Origin: Ovis canadensis | Lineage: Eukaryota > Chordata > Mammalia > Artiodactyla > Bovidae | Length of the DNA: 64,000 bases | NCBI RefSeq assembly: GCF_042477335.2 | Contig: NC_091256.1 | Span: 37,974,001 to 38,038,000, forward strand | Reading direction: 5' to 3' | Shown: positions 32,641-44,724 of the stretch, piece by piece | Position numbering within the stretch: position 1 is the first letter of the stretch | How the letters are laid out: each line of letters opens with the position of its first letter | Notes under the pieces: model-generated | The model's database searches: none | What the model was told of the DNA's origin: nothing | The model's input: only the letters and a program-made list of their open reading frames with translations | Program-made: the position numbers and the translations under genes

Positions 32641-32954
32641 TGACGTATTGATATATACAGTTGGACCAATACTATATTGGATTCATGTTTGTTACTGTTT
32701 TCATTTGTTGCCTTCTCCTTTGTTGCTATTTTTGTCTTCCACTCTTTTCCTGCCATTTGGGGTTTTAATTGAGTATTTTAAATACTCCTTTTTTTTCTTC
32801 TTTCTTAGCATGTCAGTTATATTTTGTTTTTAACTTTTTTTTTTAGTGGTTGCCTTAGAGTTTGCAATATACATTTACAATTAATCCAACTCCACTTTTA
32901 AATAACATTATACCATTTTGTGGATAATGCAAGTACCTTATAATAAAATATTCC

Positions 32955-33162
32955 TTGGGGTTTACCAGGTGGCTCAGTGGTAAAAGAATCTGCTTTCAGT
33001 GCAGGAGACGTGAGTTAGATCCCTGGATCAGGAAGATCCTCTGGAGAAGGAAATGGCAACCCAATTTAGTACTTTCGCTTGGAAATTCCATGGACAGAGG
33101 AGCCTGGAGGGCTACAGTTCATAGGGTCACAGAAGAGTCAGACATGGCTTAGTAATTAAACA
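32955..33162 (+). repeat. Bov-tA SINE in L1
   Basis: GGGGTTTACCAGGTGGCTCA to GAGTCAGACATGGCTTAG. Confidence 0.9.
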
Positions 33163-34394
33163 ATTCCTCTCTTCGGTTGTATCATTCCTGTTATTCATTT
33201 CACTTATAGTAAACACTCATGTATATGTGTATGTATATATTTGAATATATTGCTGCTATTATTATTTTGAACAAATTTTTATGTTAGATCAATCAAGAAT
33301 AAGAAAAATAAAAGTTTTTATTTATTTTCACTTATTCCTTCTGTAAAGATCTTTATTTAGATCTGAATTTCTGACTTAAACCAGTTTCCTTCTCTTTGAA
33401 GAACTTATTTTAAAATTTCTTGCAAGGCAGGTCAATTGACAACAAATTTTGTTTCTTTTTGTCTAAGAAAATGTTTCTTTCTCCTTCACTTTTGAAGGAT
33501 AATTTTGCAGGATACAGAATTCCAAGTTGGTGGTATTTTTCTCTCCATACTATTTCATTTCACTCTCTTCTTCTGAGAAGAAGTTGGATATAATTTTTAT
33601 TTTTGCTTCTCTGTAGGTAAGTTGTTTTCTTCTGGCTTCTTTCAACAATTTCTAAAACTTACCTCTGATTTTCTGAAATTTGAATATTGCATACCTAGTT
33701 TTTTGGCATTTATCCTGCCTTATATTCTCCAAGTTTCCTGGATTTGTGTTTTGTCTAACATTTATCTGGGAGAAATTCTCAGTTGATTGCTTCAAATATT
33801 TCTTCTGTGTGCTCCTCTCTTTCTTTTCCTTCTGGTATTCCCATATCGCATGTTATATCTTTTCTAATTGTCCCATGATTTTGAATATTTTGTCCATTTT
33901 TCAGCCTTTTTTTCCTTTGCTTTTCAATGTTGGACATTTCTATTGACATATTCTCAAGCTCAGACAGTCTTTCCTTAGTCTACTAATGAACCTATGAGAG
34001 ACATTCTTCATTTCTGTTGCAATGTTTCCGATCTCTAGCATTTCTATGTGAGTCTTTCTTAGAATGTCTCGTTTTGGCTACATTATCCATCTGTTCTTGC
34101 ACATTACCTACTTTTTCTGTGGTGCCCTTAGCATACTAATCACAGTCATTTTAAATGCATGGTCCGATAATTCTAAGATCCCTGGCACATGAGTCTGAAT
34201 CGCATGCTTGCTGTCTCTTCAGATGACTGTGTCTTTTCTTTTTTTTTTTTTGGCCTTTTATTATGGCTTGTAATTTTTTTTTGTTGTTGAAAGCTGGACA
34301 AAATATATTGGGTGAAAGAAACTCCAATAAATAGGTCACCTGCAGTGACAGAGTAGTAAGGTACGGACAGGATAGTGTTTTATAGCCACATGAC

Positions 34395-34518
34395 TGGGGG
34401 ACTTCTCTGATGGTCCAGCGGTGAAGACTATTTGCTTCCAGACTTAGGAGTGCATATTTGATCCCTGATCAAGGAATAAGACCCACATTCCACACAGCAC
34501 AGCTGGAAGATAAAAAGA
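34395..34518 (+). repeat. CHR-2-type SINE in L1
   Basis: GGGGGACTTCTCTGATGGTC head, TTGATCCCTGATCAAGG. Confidence 0.8.
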
Positions 34519-34825
34519 AAATGTTTAGAAACAAAAAATATAGTCCTATAACTAAGTCTTAGTTTTTTAGTGACTCTTTACCCCTGAGCTGTAAACTTCA
34601 CAAGTGTCTCTCATTGCTCCCCCTACTATCCCCTTAAGTGGCAACTGATGACTTAAAGGGACTGGAGTTGAGTATTTCCCTTCTCTCAGGTCATTTGGAC
34701 TCTGATAAAACCCCAGTAGATTAGGCTCATGTAATATAGTTTCTCCTGAAGGCAGGACTTGTTAAGAGCAGAATGCTCTGGTATTTTTCGAGTGGCCTCT
34801 TTTTGCCTTCTCCCATAGGAATCAC

Positions 34826-35032
34826 CGGGCCTCCCTGGTGGCGCTAGTGGTAAAGAACTGCCTGCCAGTGCAGGAGACACAAGAGACAGGGCTTCAGTCC
34901 CTAGGTGGGGAAGATCCCCTGGAGAAGGGCATGGCAACTCACTCCAGTATTATTGCCTGGAAAATCCAATGGACAGAGCAGCCTGGCAGGTTATAATCCA
35001 TGAGGCTGCAGAGTCAGATAGGACAGAGGATT
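34826..35032 (+). repeat. Bov-tA SINE in L1
   Basis: GGGCCTCCCTGGTGGCGCTA to GAGTCAGATAGGACAGAGG. Confidence 0.9.
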
Positions 35033-35462
35033 TTTTCGATCTTCACTAAGAAAATCTGGCAGAACTATAGGGCATAAGACTCAGAAAAGTAAGCCCCTAC
35101 CTTCCCTCTTCCCTCCCTGCACCGAGTTTTTATATTCAGGCCTGTCCATGCTAAGCCTCCATATTTTCCTCCGTTACAGTTCATGTTTTCCTATTCCAGT
35201 ACTGGTTCCATGGAGGTCTCTACTAGAGGTTTTGTTTTGTATTTTTCCTGCTCTTGTAAATTGTGATTCTATTGGCCTGTCTCTCCCATTTTTGGAGCAG
35301 TGACCTCATTTCTCTGACAGACCTAAGAAGACTTGATTTTTCAGTTTCTTTGGCTTTTTATTTGATGTTAGGAACTACTGATAACTTTTAAGCTCCTCGG
35401 GTGTCAGACTGGAAACTAAAACAATTTAATTTGTACTTTAAACATATAATATGCATTTTAAT

Positions 35463-35492
35463 ACACACACACACACACACGCACACACACAC
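35463..35492. repeat. (AC)n microsatellite
   Basis: About 15 CA units with one G interruption; abuts a CHR fragment. Confidence 0.95.
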
Positions 35493-35552
35493 CCTGGGCC
35501 CTTGGCAGTGAAAGCTGAGAGTCCTAACCTCTGGACTGCCCGGGAATTCCCA
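35493..35552 (-). repeat. CHR-2-type SINE fragment
   Basis: TTGGCAGTGAAAGCTGAGAG to GGACTGCCCGGGAATTCC. Confidence 0.75.
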
Positions 35553-36430
35553 TGATAGCATGTATTTTAAACCACAAGTCCTGATAACTCACAACACATA
35601 CATACCCACACACACTCCCTACTTATTGCTTTTTAATCCTGATTATTTCCCCTTTTAAATTTTGCATTCCCCATAGTTTTGATATTGCAACCATGTTTTA
35701 ACTTTTCACATAGATTAGACAAAGTATCTTAATTAGGACTGATATTTCTAATCCTGGATTATGGTGCCACCTTTTTTAAAATTAACTCAAGATAAAACAG
35801 CTGATAGAGAACATAAGATAGACTGCATTTTCTGTTTGAACTGGAGGAAAATATATGTGAGATGAAGTTTATGTTTTAAATAAAATCTGGACTAATTTCA
35901 ATAATATCTCTCCTATAGTCAGTATGGGTCATTCATTTGGCAAACACTTATCAAACACCAGTTATTTGCAGGAGAGAAGATACTGGGGGTACAAAAACTA
36001 ATACAATATGTTACTTTTATTGTAAATTTAAGGCATGGTGGGCGAGGCATGTAAGGAAGACAGTTAATGTAATAAATGCTCTGATACAGGTACGTTCAAG
36101 GTGCAGTGGGAGTGTAATGATAGCTAGTTTATAAATAATCTTTCAGCAGTCCATCTAACTTTAGCCTATGAACCCTTTATGATCCTATGAACCCAGGCTG
36201 TGTCAGGCAAATCCAACTGGTTTTGGTTTCATACTAATTTTCCTATTCATCCTCTTCTCTCCTAAGTGGTTACCTTACAGACAAATATCACTTTTTCATA
36301 CATTCAGTGCACCAACAAGAAGGATATTTTAAAAATGTAAATCAGAGTAAAAAATGTAAACCAGATCAAGTTACTTTTATACTTAAAACTCTCCAACAGT
36401 TTATCATCTTAAGAGAATAAAAGTTAAAAA
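35553..36430. other. Intergenic stretch, nothing recognised
   Basis: AT-rich, no supported gene or named repeat. Confidence 0.55.
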
Positions 36431-37010
36431 CTCCTTGCTAGGGGTCTACAAGGCCCAGATGACCTTGCCCTACCCACCTCTGACATCCTTTCTCAAAACT
36501 TTCTCACCCTTATTCATTGTACTTCAGCTACACTGGCTTTTCCCCCCTGATCTTTAAACATAGGAAGTTCGTATGAGCAATTAGGCCTCTGGGATCTCTC
36601 TTCACAGTGTCTGAAACTTTGCCCACAAATCTTTACATAGCTCTTGTTCAGATTTCAACTTATATGTCAGTTCCTCAGCTTGGCCTTTTCTGACCAGTTA
36701 GTCTCCAATCTGAAAACTGCTTGTCATGGATATTTACTTATATATGTATGTGTGCATGTATGGATGTGTCTGTCTCCCCAACTGTAAAGTAAGCTACATA
36801 AAAAATATATAACTTAAAGTATAAAGGATGTTTTTATATTTTAAAAATATAAAGATAATATTATACATTATTTTAAAATAATAATTGAAAAAATTTTTTA
36901 CATCTGTAAAAAAATACAGGGGATATTTTTCTCTTTTATTCATTCTGTATCTTTAAGGTCCAGTATTGGCATATGCTAGCTACTCGTAAAATACTGGTTG
37001 AATGAATGTA
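36430..37010 (+). repeat. L2 LINE relic
   Basis: GGGTCTACAAGGCCCAGATG, CTACACTGGCTTTT and the GGTTGAATGAATG 3' end resemble the L2 terminal region; an AT-rich stretch lies between. Confidence 0.65.
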
Positions 37011-37084
37011 TGACTTTCATAAAGTATGTTCCTAGATCCTATAACCCTTTGAAGTTATCTCTTTCTTGTATTTAGCTGCTTATT

Positions 37085-37225
37085 TATTGTGTGTTCCTCC
37101 CACACACCTACCTGGTAAGGGCAGCATCTTGTCTGCCTTACTCATTTCTTTATCTCTGTAGACTACAGAAGTTCTTGGCATATACAGAAATGGAGTTGGT
37201 TAAGTCTGTGGTAAATGAATGGATA
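37085..37225 (+). repeat. L2-like 3' end
   Basis: GGTAAGGGCAGCATCTTGTC and GTAAATGAATGGATAAG fit a second L2 terminal piece. Confidence 0.5.
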
Positions 37226-37602
37226 AGACAGTATGTTCAATTTTTAAAGATCTTGAAATCTAGAGTGGAGAGAAACATGGCTGTAACGAAGAATAAGCAA
37301 GAGACTGAAATCTCCGGAGAAACTGAGATCAGGATGGGCAAGTCTCAACCATTAAGCCAGGAGTACTGAGGTTAGACATGTACTTTGAGATGAAAGTCTC
37401 TTACCATTCCCAAGTGAGGGGGTCCGGTGGGTCCAGTGCAGAATCTAAAGAATTTAGCACATGGCAAAGAAGTTCTACTGGATATTCAGATTACAAGCGA
37501 TCAGTAAACACTTGTTGACTAATTGCTTGTCACATCTCTGGAAATAATCAGATTTAGGACAGAGACCAGGTCCACCGCTTTGACAGGTATTCGTACTACT
37601 GA

Positions 37603-37621
37603 ACCACATTTCCCAGCATGC
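37603..37621 (+). promoter_or_regulatory. ZNF143/THAP11-type motif 1, upstream of CNIH4
   Basis: ACCACATTTCCCAGCATGC closely resembles the long ZNF143 (Staf) consensus ACTACAnnTCCCAGnnTGC. It lies about 235 bp before the CNIH4 ATG in the same orientation as the second motif. Confidence 0.65.
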
Positions 37622-37655
37622 ATCAGATTTAGGGAGGTAAAGTTTTTTTAAATGG

Positions 37656-37674
37656 ACTACAACTCCCGGCATGC
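37656..37674 (+). promoter_or_regulatory. ZNF143/THAP11-type motif 2, CNIH4 promoter
   Basis: ACTACAACTCCCGGCATGC is a near-perfect ZNF143 element about 180 bp upstream of the CNIH4 start codon, where such sites mark TATA-less housekeeping promoters (established knowledge). Motif starts are 53 bp apart. Another partial match (ACTACACGCCCC) begins at about 37,693. Confidence 0.8.
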
Positions 37675-37803
37675 CGAGTCCTGTAGGCGCGGACTACACG
37701 CCCCGACAAACCAGGGCAAAGACTATCAGGAGGCGGGGCGGGGCGGGGCTGGTCGGGTCACTTGAACCGGTTTGACGGAAGAAGCGGCGCTGCAGCGGTG
37801 GCT

Positions 37804-37830
37804 GCGGCGGCGGCGGCGGCGGCGGCGGCG
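37804..37830 (+). repeat. (GCG/CGG)9 trinucleotide tract in the CNIH4 5'UTR
   Basis: Nine uninterrupted trinucleotide units end 7 bases before the CNIH4 ATG. The frame shared with CNIH4 stays open back to a TGA at 37763, so the tract would read as poly-arginine if translation began upstream at a non-AUG codon. Confidence 0.95.
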
Positions 37831-37837
37831 AAGGAGG

Positions 37838-37906
37838 ATGGAGGCGGTGGTGTTCATCTTCTCTCTCCTCGACTGTTGCGCGCTCATCTTCCTTTCTGTG
37901 TACTTC
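37838..37906 (+). CDS. CNIH4: CNIH4 coding exon 1 (residues 1-23)
   Basis: Cornichon family member 4 is a small three- or four-helix membrane protein of the early secretory pathway. It binds newly made cargo such as GPCRs and the COPII coat to drive ER exit (family knowledge). The exon starts at an ATG in strong context (A at -3, G at +4) and encodes MEAVVFIFSLLDCCALIFLS then VYF, the first membrane helix. It ends in phase 0 at a GTATCC donor (37907). All five exons sum to 420 nt, giving 139 codons plus stop, the normal CNIH4 length. There is no frame break, so the gene looks intact. Confidence 0.96.
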
Positions 37907-38479
37907 GTATCCTTGCCTGAGACGGGCGGAGGCCGGCCTGGGGCCCTCTGTCCGAGGGACCGGGCCGGGGCTGGGCCCGTGTGGGGGCCAGGGCAGGGTC
38001 GAGGGAACGAGGGAGGTGGCCAGCGTCGGGCGCGGGTACCCTGGGTGCTGGCACGGCTGGAGGCGAGCCCGGGCTGGAGGAGGGCCCCGGTGGCCCAACT
38101 CCGCCCCTCACCTGGGGGTCCGAGCCAGCCTTACTCTCGAAGCGCCCGGGCCCGGCCTGCCCACTGCTTCTGCCTCCCGCGACGCCCGGACCCGCTCTGC
38201 CATGCGCCAGCACTGGCACTTGGCTTTTCCTTGTGGCCCTCGGGGGAGAGGGTCGAGGTTTACTTCTTTTTTAGCCCCCGAGAGAGAAGGATCACGGTTT
38301 GTCTTGCAGCTGCCCTGGGCCCGGGCCTTTCGCCTGATGCTCGGGGTCCGGAGAGCGAGGGCCCACGTCCCGGGGGCGGTCTCTCGTGGACGGTCCCGCG
38401 CTGAGCCAGGCGGAGACGATTTGGCGCCTCTTGTCATTCTTTGGGCAACTCCCCCGCTGCCTGCCCCTTTGTTCTCGCG

Positions 38480-39535
38480 GGTGTTGGAACTTGTAGGGAG
38501 TCTTTCACATCCCCAAGTTGACTCATTTCAAAAGCGAGTGAAGTGTTTTCTTTCACGATGCGCTTTTGTAGGGAGTGCTGGGAACGGTTTGTTTTAAAAA
38601 ACCAGCTACAGCTGATTATTTCGTTGCCCCTGTTGGTTACATATCTGTAAATTTTAGTATCTGTACACGTAATTTAATTCTCCGTCATTTCTCAACTTTT
38701 AGTTTTCTCTGTCGATGCATGTTTAAAACTTCCGTATTTTGTATAGCCGTTCGCGCTACAGTATTCAAACTATATTTTCCAGGCATTAATGGTCGTTGAA
38801 CTCCAGAAGGCGTGTGGGGCTACCACTTTGCTCTTGAGGAAGCTTCTAGTCTTAGTTGTCACCCAGTGATGTAATGCACAATCAAATTTTAAGTAATTAA
38901 ATGTAAACTAAGGAAAAGCATGAGCAACTCTCCATTTTATTTTTTCCCCTTGGAGATTATATGCATCTCTTTCTGGCAGAATTAAACTGTTTTGTTTGCC
39001 AGAGCATTCTGGCATTAGGATGGTTGTACAGAGTATTTTTCAGTGTGGCTTTATAATTTATTATGGACTGGCAACCTGTCGAAGTGGGATAAGGCAAATC
39101 CTGGAATCAAGACTCCTTGCTTAGCTAGTTATTTGCTATGCACATTGTTTCACCTCTCTAAGCCTCAGTTGTTGTTTTTTAAATGGGAAATGTTTACTTT
39201 CTAGATAGATAGTTGTGTGCACTGTAGAGGTGTGCTCAGCATGTAGCAGCACAATGCGTGCCCCATAGCCAATGCTTAGTAAATGTTGCTCTGCCTTCAC
39301 ACCTCACCCCTCACTGAACAGCAGTGTTTGCTTTCACTGATGATTTCTGATGAGGAGAACCCTGACTTTTATTAGGCTTGGGGAACTTGAAAGTGCAGCA
39401 TCCCTTAGGAAGTTTTTGGTGATCTACCTCTCCCGTGGCATAAGAAACTGGAGCTTAAGTTCAGAGGAATGAAACTTGGATTTCTTTTATTGCAGTTTGG
39501 AAAACTAGTCTTGATACTTTATAAAATAACCTTGT
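38480..39535. other. CNIH4 intron 1, unassigned part
   Basis: No exon or clear repeat between the CpG island and the SINE at 39,538. Confidence 0.6.
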
Positions 39536-39537
39536 CT

Positions 39538-39645
39538 AGGGAATTCCCTGGCAGTTCAGTGGTTAGAACTTAGTGCTCTCACTTTGGGTTCCATCCCTGA
39601 TTCTGCAAGCCAGGCAGCATAACCAAAAAAAAAAAAAAAAGCCTT
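39538..39645 (+). repeat. CHR-2-type SINE in CNIH4 intron 1
   Basis: GGGAATTCCCTGGCAGTTCA head and a long A tail. Confidence 0.85.
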
Positions 39646-39989
39646 GGCTTACACAAATTTATGTATATAGAAACATATTAGGTGGAGTTTTAGACTTAAA
39701 CATTAAGGTACATTCAGGATGTGTTTTGATGAAATTCAGCATATTATATTTTTGAATAGTTGTACAAGCTTAATACTAGAGCCGAGAGGTAGAAAATCAC
39801 CAGAGTATACATTTTGCAGGAATAAGAGTTTTCCTGGACTTTGAACCTAGAAGAAAACATGCAGAGAAGGCAAGGGGTGGATATTCAGAATTAGACAGTC
39901 GAGAGTAAAAGTGCAGAGACAGATGTGTTCATGACATTTCTGGGTGATGGAGAAATAGGCCATCTGCAGCAAAAAGTTGATTTTTGGTG

Positions 39990-40450
39990 GCAGCCGAAGG
40001 TCAGGTTTGGAAAGGCTAGATTAGATTCAGTTTTGGAGGGTTTAAGGAGAAGGGCCTTCACTTTTATCCTCTAGGCAATAGTGAGCCATTGACAATTTTT
40101 GACATAAACAAAGTGGTGTGTCATGAAGATAAGTCTGCAGAGTAGGTTGGAAACAGGAAAGACTGGAAGGTAAGAAACCACTGGAGAATGGGTTCATTTG
40201 GATCTGGAGTGGGGTGCTAATTGTGGGCAGGTGAAAGGGATTAATGTGAGTGGCATAAGAAAGAAATGATTGACAGAAGCTGGTAACAGTTGAATCTGAG
40301 ATAATGAAACAATCCAGAAACAGCTTTCCATATTTTGAGCCTGGACAAGTAATGCTTATGTCATTGAGAGAAGTAAAACAAATTGGAGGTGGAACAGTTT
40401 GGGGAGAAAGTGATGATTTTGATTTTAGCTGTGTTGAGGTAATAGGGGGG
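39990..40450 (+). repeat. Unassigned old dispersed repeat
   Basis: Shares the general word order of the repeat at 6,420-7,310 (for example AATAGTGAGCCATTGAC, and a TTTTAGCTGTGTTGAGG-like phrase). Family not named. Confidence 0.4.
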
Positions 40451-40489
40451 ACTATCCATATGGAAATGTATAGAATTTACTTGAGAGCA

Positions 40490-40990
40490 TTTCTTTTTAC
40501 CTATTTTATTGGACACTTTCAAACATAAAAGTAGAGTAGTGTAATAGATCCCATGTTTCTATTATTTCAGTGATTTTGAACATTTTGCCATGTCTTTCTC
40601 ATTTTTCTCCCAACTATTGTGCGGAGGCTGTGGGAGCATTTTAAATACACACATTCAGTGGGAGACTTTTCCTTTTTTGTCTGTCTGTCCCTCAGATTTT
40701 TATTTGTGTGTTCATATTTTGTGTTAAGACCCATTTTTTCGGTAAGTCCAGTGTAAAATATGTTTACTGTGGAAAGTTTGGTAATAGGGAAAAGTATTGG
40801 GAAAACAAACTATCTGTATTCCAACTTTCAAAGCATAAACACTGCTAACTTACGACCATGCTGAGTTTATAGTTTTGTGTCCTGTTTTTTTATATCTTAG
40901 TTTTCAGATATTTTATGGATATATCATAAATAAACACTTTTTCTACTATTGGGAATTAAGGTTTATAACATTAAACTGTTTATATGGGTC
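40490..40990 (-). repeat. Possible old L1 3'UTR, antisense
   Basis: ACACTTTCAAACATAAAAGTAGAG and GAACATTTTGCCATGTC look like L1ME-type 3'UTR words. Weak. Confidence 0.45.
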
Positions 40991-41275
40991 ATATTTTCCA
41001 TTTCTTGTAGCCACTGTTCAACACTTGAGGAATCCTGGTGGAATGTTCTGATATGGGTCACATTAGAATTGCACAAAATAAGAGGATTATATTGTGAAAA
41101 TAACTTGTTGAAAGAACATAAATGAGAAAATTTAGGTGTCTAATAAATGAGCTTTAAGGAAAGAACTTAAATCTTTTCAAGTCAAATCTAAATCTGCCTT
41201 GCAACAGGGGTTGCTTTCTGAAACTTAAATAGTTATTATAAAAGAAATCTAATAATTCCTTATCTTGATCATCAG

Positions 41276-41344
41276 ATAATTACATTGTCTGATTTAGAAT
41301 GTGATTACATTAATGCTAGATCATGTTGTTCAAAATTAAACAAG
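41276..41344 (+). CDS. CNIH4: CNIH4 coding exon 2 (residues 24-46)
   Basis: The 69-nt exon lies between acceptor ATCAG and donor GTAAGA. It encodes [20 protein letters not shown] then LNK, the conserved cornichon loop after helix 1, which is thought to contact cargo and coat components. Phase 0 at both ends. Intron 1 (37907-41275) contains a CHR-type SINE and older repeats. Confidence 0.96.
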
Positions 41345-41879
41345 GTAAGACGTTTCTTTCCTCGTTTTTCGGCCTTGAAGACAGTTCTCCATTTTCTGTA
41401 CTAGAGATTATTATACATAGTCAGCATATGTGTATTTGGTATACACTGAGATGTTGGTGGAGCTCCTGTGCTTTGGAATATTTTTAAATCATGAAAGCAT
41501 ACCAGAAGACTTAACTTGAAATTTTGTTTCTTCACTCTTTTTCCTTGTCCCCTTTGTCCATTACTCAGACTAGTAAAGGTTCATTATCAGGTAATTGTTT
41601 TTGTCTTCTGTGTGCAAACCCCCTCCTTCCTGCTCAGGGGAAAGAGCTCAGTCTGTCTTTTGTTAAATGAAAGATGACCTTCTTTTGTGGCTTGATGAGA
41701 AATTGAATTAGTTAATTTGTTTTCAGACCGTTTTATCTTTAGTATATAATCAAAATTTTATATTGGCAATAAAACTTTGAATTTTCCAGCTTCTCTAAGT
41801 ATGAGGAAACCAGTTGGTCCTGATTCATTTTATGAGATGAGTAGGCAAAAGTTTTTTGGATATAAAAGTTCATGTAAAG

Positions 41880-41942
41880 GGAACTTCCCTGGCGGTCCAG
41901 TGGTTAAGACTCTGTGCTGTGCAGTGAGGCCAAAGAACAACT
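41880..41942 (+). repeat. CHR-2-type SINE fragment, CNIH4 intron 2
   Basis: GGGAACTTCCCTGGCGGTCC head with an internal deletion. Confidence 0.8.
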
Positions 41943-42904
41943 TCATAACATGTTTATATATACAATAAAATATTTTTATTGTATATATAAAAATACAATG
42001 CTGAAAAAAAAAATATAATACTGAGAAACACGTTTTGGCTTGACCTAAAATTCTCATAGGTCTTTTCACATCTTCAGTCTACTTGGTTCCTCTGACCCAG
42101 GAGGGAAATAGAGTTGTACTTGAAAAGTTACAATTTCTGGCAAACTATATTCCTCCTCTCCTCTCCTCCCCTTCCTTTTTTCCTTCCAATTTTCCAGAAC
42201 ATGTTTTAATACAATGATAGATTTAAATAAAATATTTTAAAGAAAAAAAAGATTTTGTTTATCTGGTATGCGTTCAGAGTTCTTGTTTTTCCTCAAGATA
42301 TAATTGAAATATAACATTCATTAGTTTCAGGCCTCCTCATCTTTATTTTTAATTCTTTTAGAATTTAAATTTAAATTAATTAATTAAAAAAAGTTAAAGT
42401 CCTCCAGTGTGCCAGGCAGGGTCTTCCCCCTTTTTAAAAAATTGAAGTATGGTTGAATAGGCCTTCTCATCTTTAGAACAATAATTTTTTACTGAGAGAT
42501 AAATCCATCTCATATATGTATATGTGTATGTGTGTTTCATATTTCTTGCTTACTCAGTATTTTTGGTGGATATTTTGTGGGCTTTCTTTTACAAAAATAA
42601 AAATTTAAATACAAAGAAAAGATTACCTGGGTTCTTCTATTGAGAAAGTAACTCCTTCAATTTGAAGTTAAGTAGTTTTTTTTTTTAATGTTTGTTTTTG
42701 TGAAAGTTATACTTGCACACAACTAAAGTTAGAGTATTAGAAAGCTCACAGTGAAAACAGCAGACCCTTCCTGACCCTTTAAAATCATATCTGTCTTGCT
42801 TCTGAGGGGCCACTGATTTCAACCCTTGAACTGTTAATTTTTTTCTGATACTTACATCCATATTTCTCTATGTGCTTACAATGCTATTTCTTTCTTTCTT
42901 TTTT

Positions 42905-43012
42905 CTTTTTACTCTACTGCATGGGTTGCAGGATCTCAGTTCCCCTACCAGGAATTGAACCCAGGCAGTGAAAGCCTAGAATCCTAACCACTAGGCTGCC
43001 AGGGAACTCCCA
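42905..43012 (-). repeat. CHR-2-type SINE, CNIH4 intron 2
   Basis: GGAATTGAACCCAGGCAGTG to GGCTGCCAGGGAACTCCC. Confidence 0.85.
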
Positions 43013-43339
43013 CTACTTTTTGATTTATCAGTTTTACACATTATCTATCTATCGACTTCTGAGTCAGTATGGTAGATTTTGTTCTTAGATACCAACTTCT
43101 GAACGTCACTCCTGTTTTTCTGTTTTTGTTTGCAGGTAAGTTCATATTTAATGTTTACATCATGATGTACTATTATAATGTTTTTTATTGCTGAGCCTTA
43201 TGGCAGACAGTGATCATGTTTTTCTAATTTTTTTTTTTTTTTTGGATAGCTTTTCTTTTCAGATAACATCTTTAAAGTCTTTCAGTACTATTTCCTACAT
43301 GGCTCAAACATAAAATAATCTATCAGTTGTTTTTTTCCA

Positions 43340-44420
43340 GGTGATATTTCTCCTCAAGACCTCCATCCTCTTGCTATAGTCTGGAGCGGTTGCTCTTAGA
43401 CCTTTTCACAGCTTCCATCTTGGGACTCCTGGTTGGATCTCCTGATTCTTGGAAATCATGTCTTCTTTTCTCTTGGCTTACTACCTCATTTTGCTGAAGT
43501 AGCTTCTTGAGATTCGGGACATGGGAATTAAGTTTTTCGAGACCTTGCATGTTTGAAAATGTCTAATCCTTTCCTTTGATTGACAGTTTCTCTGAGTATA
43601 GAATTCTAGGTTAGAAAAGACTTCTTATTTTTTTCCGAGTTTGCTTGATCAATGTCTTTTAACTTCCAGTGTTGATGAAGTTGGGAAATCTGGTACATTT
43701 TGATTTCTTGTCCTTTGGATGGGATCTCTCTCTCCCCTTTCCCCCCACCCCCACCTCCACCCTTTCCAGAAGCTTTGGAATCTTTTCTCTATCCTTGGTG
43801 TTATTTATTTATGGTAATCCTTGGGGTTTTGGAATTTTGCAGGCTTCTGAGAGGTTCCTTCAGTCTGGTAAACTTTCTTCTTTCTCTGATGATGTCTTCC
43901 CCCTCTATTTTCTCTCTTCTCTTTCAGCAACTTGGATTTGCTTGATGTTTATCTGCTGGGTTGAGCTGCCAATTCTTTTTTCTTATTCTTGTCCCTTTAG
44001 TTTTTTTTTTTTTTCTACTTTCTTGTAAAATTTGCTGTTTTATCTTCTGAATTTTCTAGTTTGTATATAGTTTATGTTGAACTTTTAATTTCTAAGAGCT
44101 TTTTGTTCCCTTGGTTCATACTTGCCTCTTTATCTTGGGATATTGATTATAGTAGTTTTTGAAATTCCCTTCTACTGCCTACATTATATCTGTTTTTTCC
44201 AAGTTCCTTTCTCTTTCCCCCTTATTTCATACTGAGGGCTTTCCTCAACTTCTGATATGTGGCTGTCTGGTCATACTTTATGGTAAAACACTGAAATACT
44301 CATTGGAAGCTCTTTGGGTGGTCCAGGCTATTGACTGATAGGTGGACTTCACTGAGGGTGATTGGTTTCTGCCTTTTTTGGAGGTACCTGAAATGGCAGT
44401 TTTTGTAGGTGTTTTCTCTT
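43340..44420 (-). repeat. Possible old L1, antisense, CNIH4 intron 2
   Basis: T- and C-rich sequence with phrases such as CTCTGAGTATAGAATTCTAG and TTCCCTTGGTTCATACTTG that recall antisense L1. The 119-codon frame at 43669-44028 is low-complexity and has no exon context. Confidence 0.5.
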
Positions 44421-44724
44421 GTGCCATTAAGGCACTCCAGAGAAGGATCCTCCAAACTCTTGCCTGGGTGATAACAAGTCTTGAGCTAGCAATATGAGAA
44501 CAAGTGAGGTAGAGAACACATTGTTAATGAGGGAAGAGAACAGAGGCCTTGGTTGAAAGTCAGTAAACCAATATACAAGTATAATAAGGTCACGTGTCAC
44601 TTCCTGAAACTTTTGTTTTAGGTTTGTGTTTATGTGAAACAAAGTGCAGCCCATAGTAAGAAGTTCAGTTTGGAAGCTACTGCTGCCTGGGTCTGATAAC
44701 ATGGAGGGGAGTAGTAGTAGTAAC

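Larger units (their letters stand above)
30940..35410 (-). repeat. Old antisense L1, about 4.4 kb with nested insertions
   Basis: Long worn antisense L1: ACTGCTTTGTCTGAAATTAA, GTAGACAACATAGAGTTAGG, GTGGTTGCCTTAGAGTTTGC, TTCTTGCAAGGCAGGTCAAT and CTTCACTTTTGAAGGATAAT in the expected order. Broken up by Bov-tA, BOV-A2, BovB and CHR insertions. Short frames over it are not genes. Confidence 0.75.
37640..38480 (+). promoter_or_regulatory. CNIH4 CpG island with GC boxes
   Basis: A GC- and CpG-rich island covers the promoter, exon 1 and the first part of intron 1. Overlapping GGGGCGGGGC boxes lie at about 37,732-37,749. No TATA box is seen; initiation probably lies at about 37,750-37,790 (inference). 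Several long open frames here on both strands are a by-product of GC content. Confidence 0.8.

Noticed and set aside
37694-38597. Several long frames on both strands in the CNIH4 CpG island (up to 210 codons)
   Set aside because: Pro/Arg/Gly-rich readings of GC-rich DNA. Only the first 23 codons after 37838 are real exon; the remainder runs into intron 1.
43669-44028. 119-codon plus-strand frame in CNIH4 intron 2
   Set aside because: Low-complexity Phe/Ser/Pro-rich reading of T/C-rich repeat-like DNA; no conserved domain.
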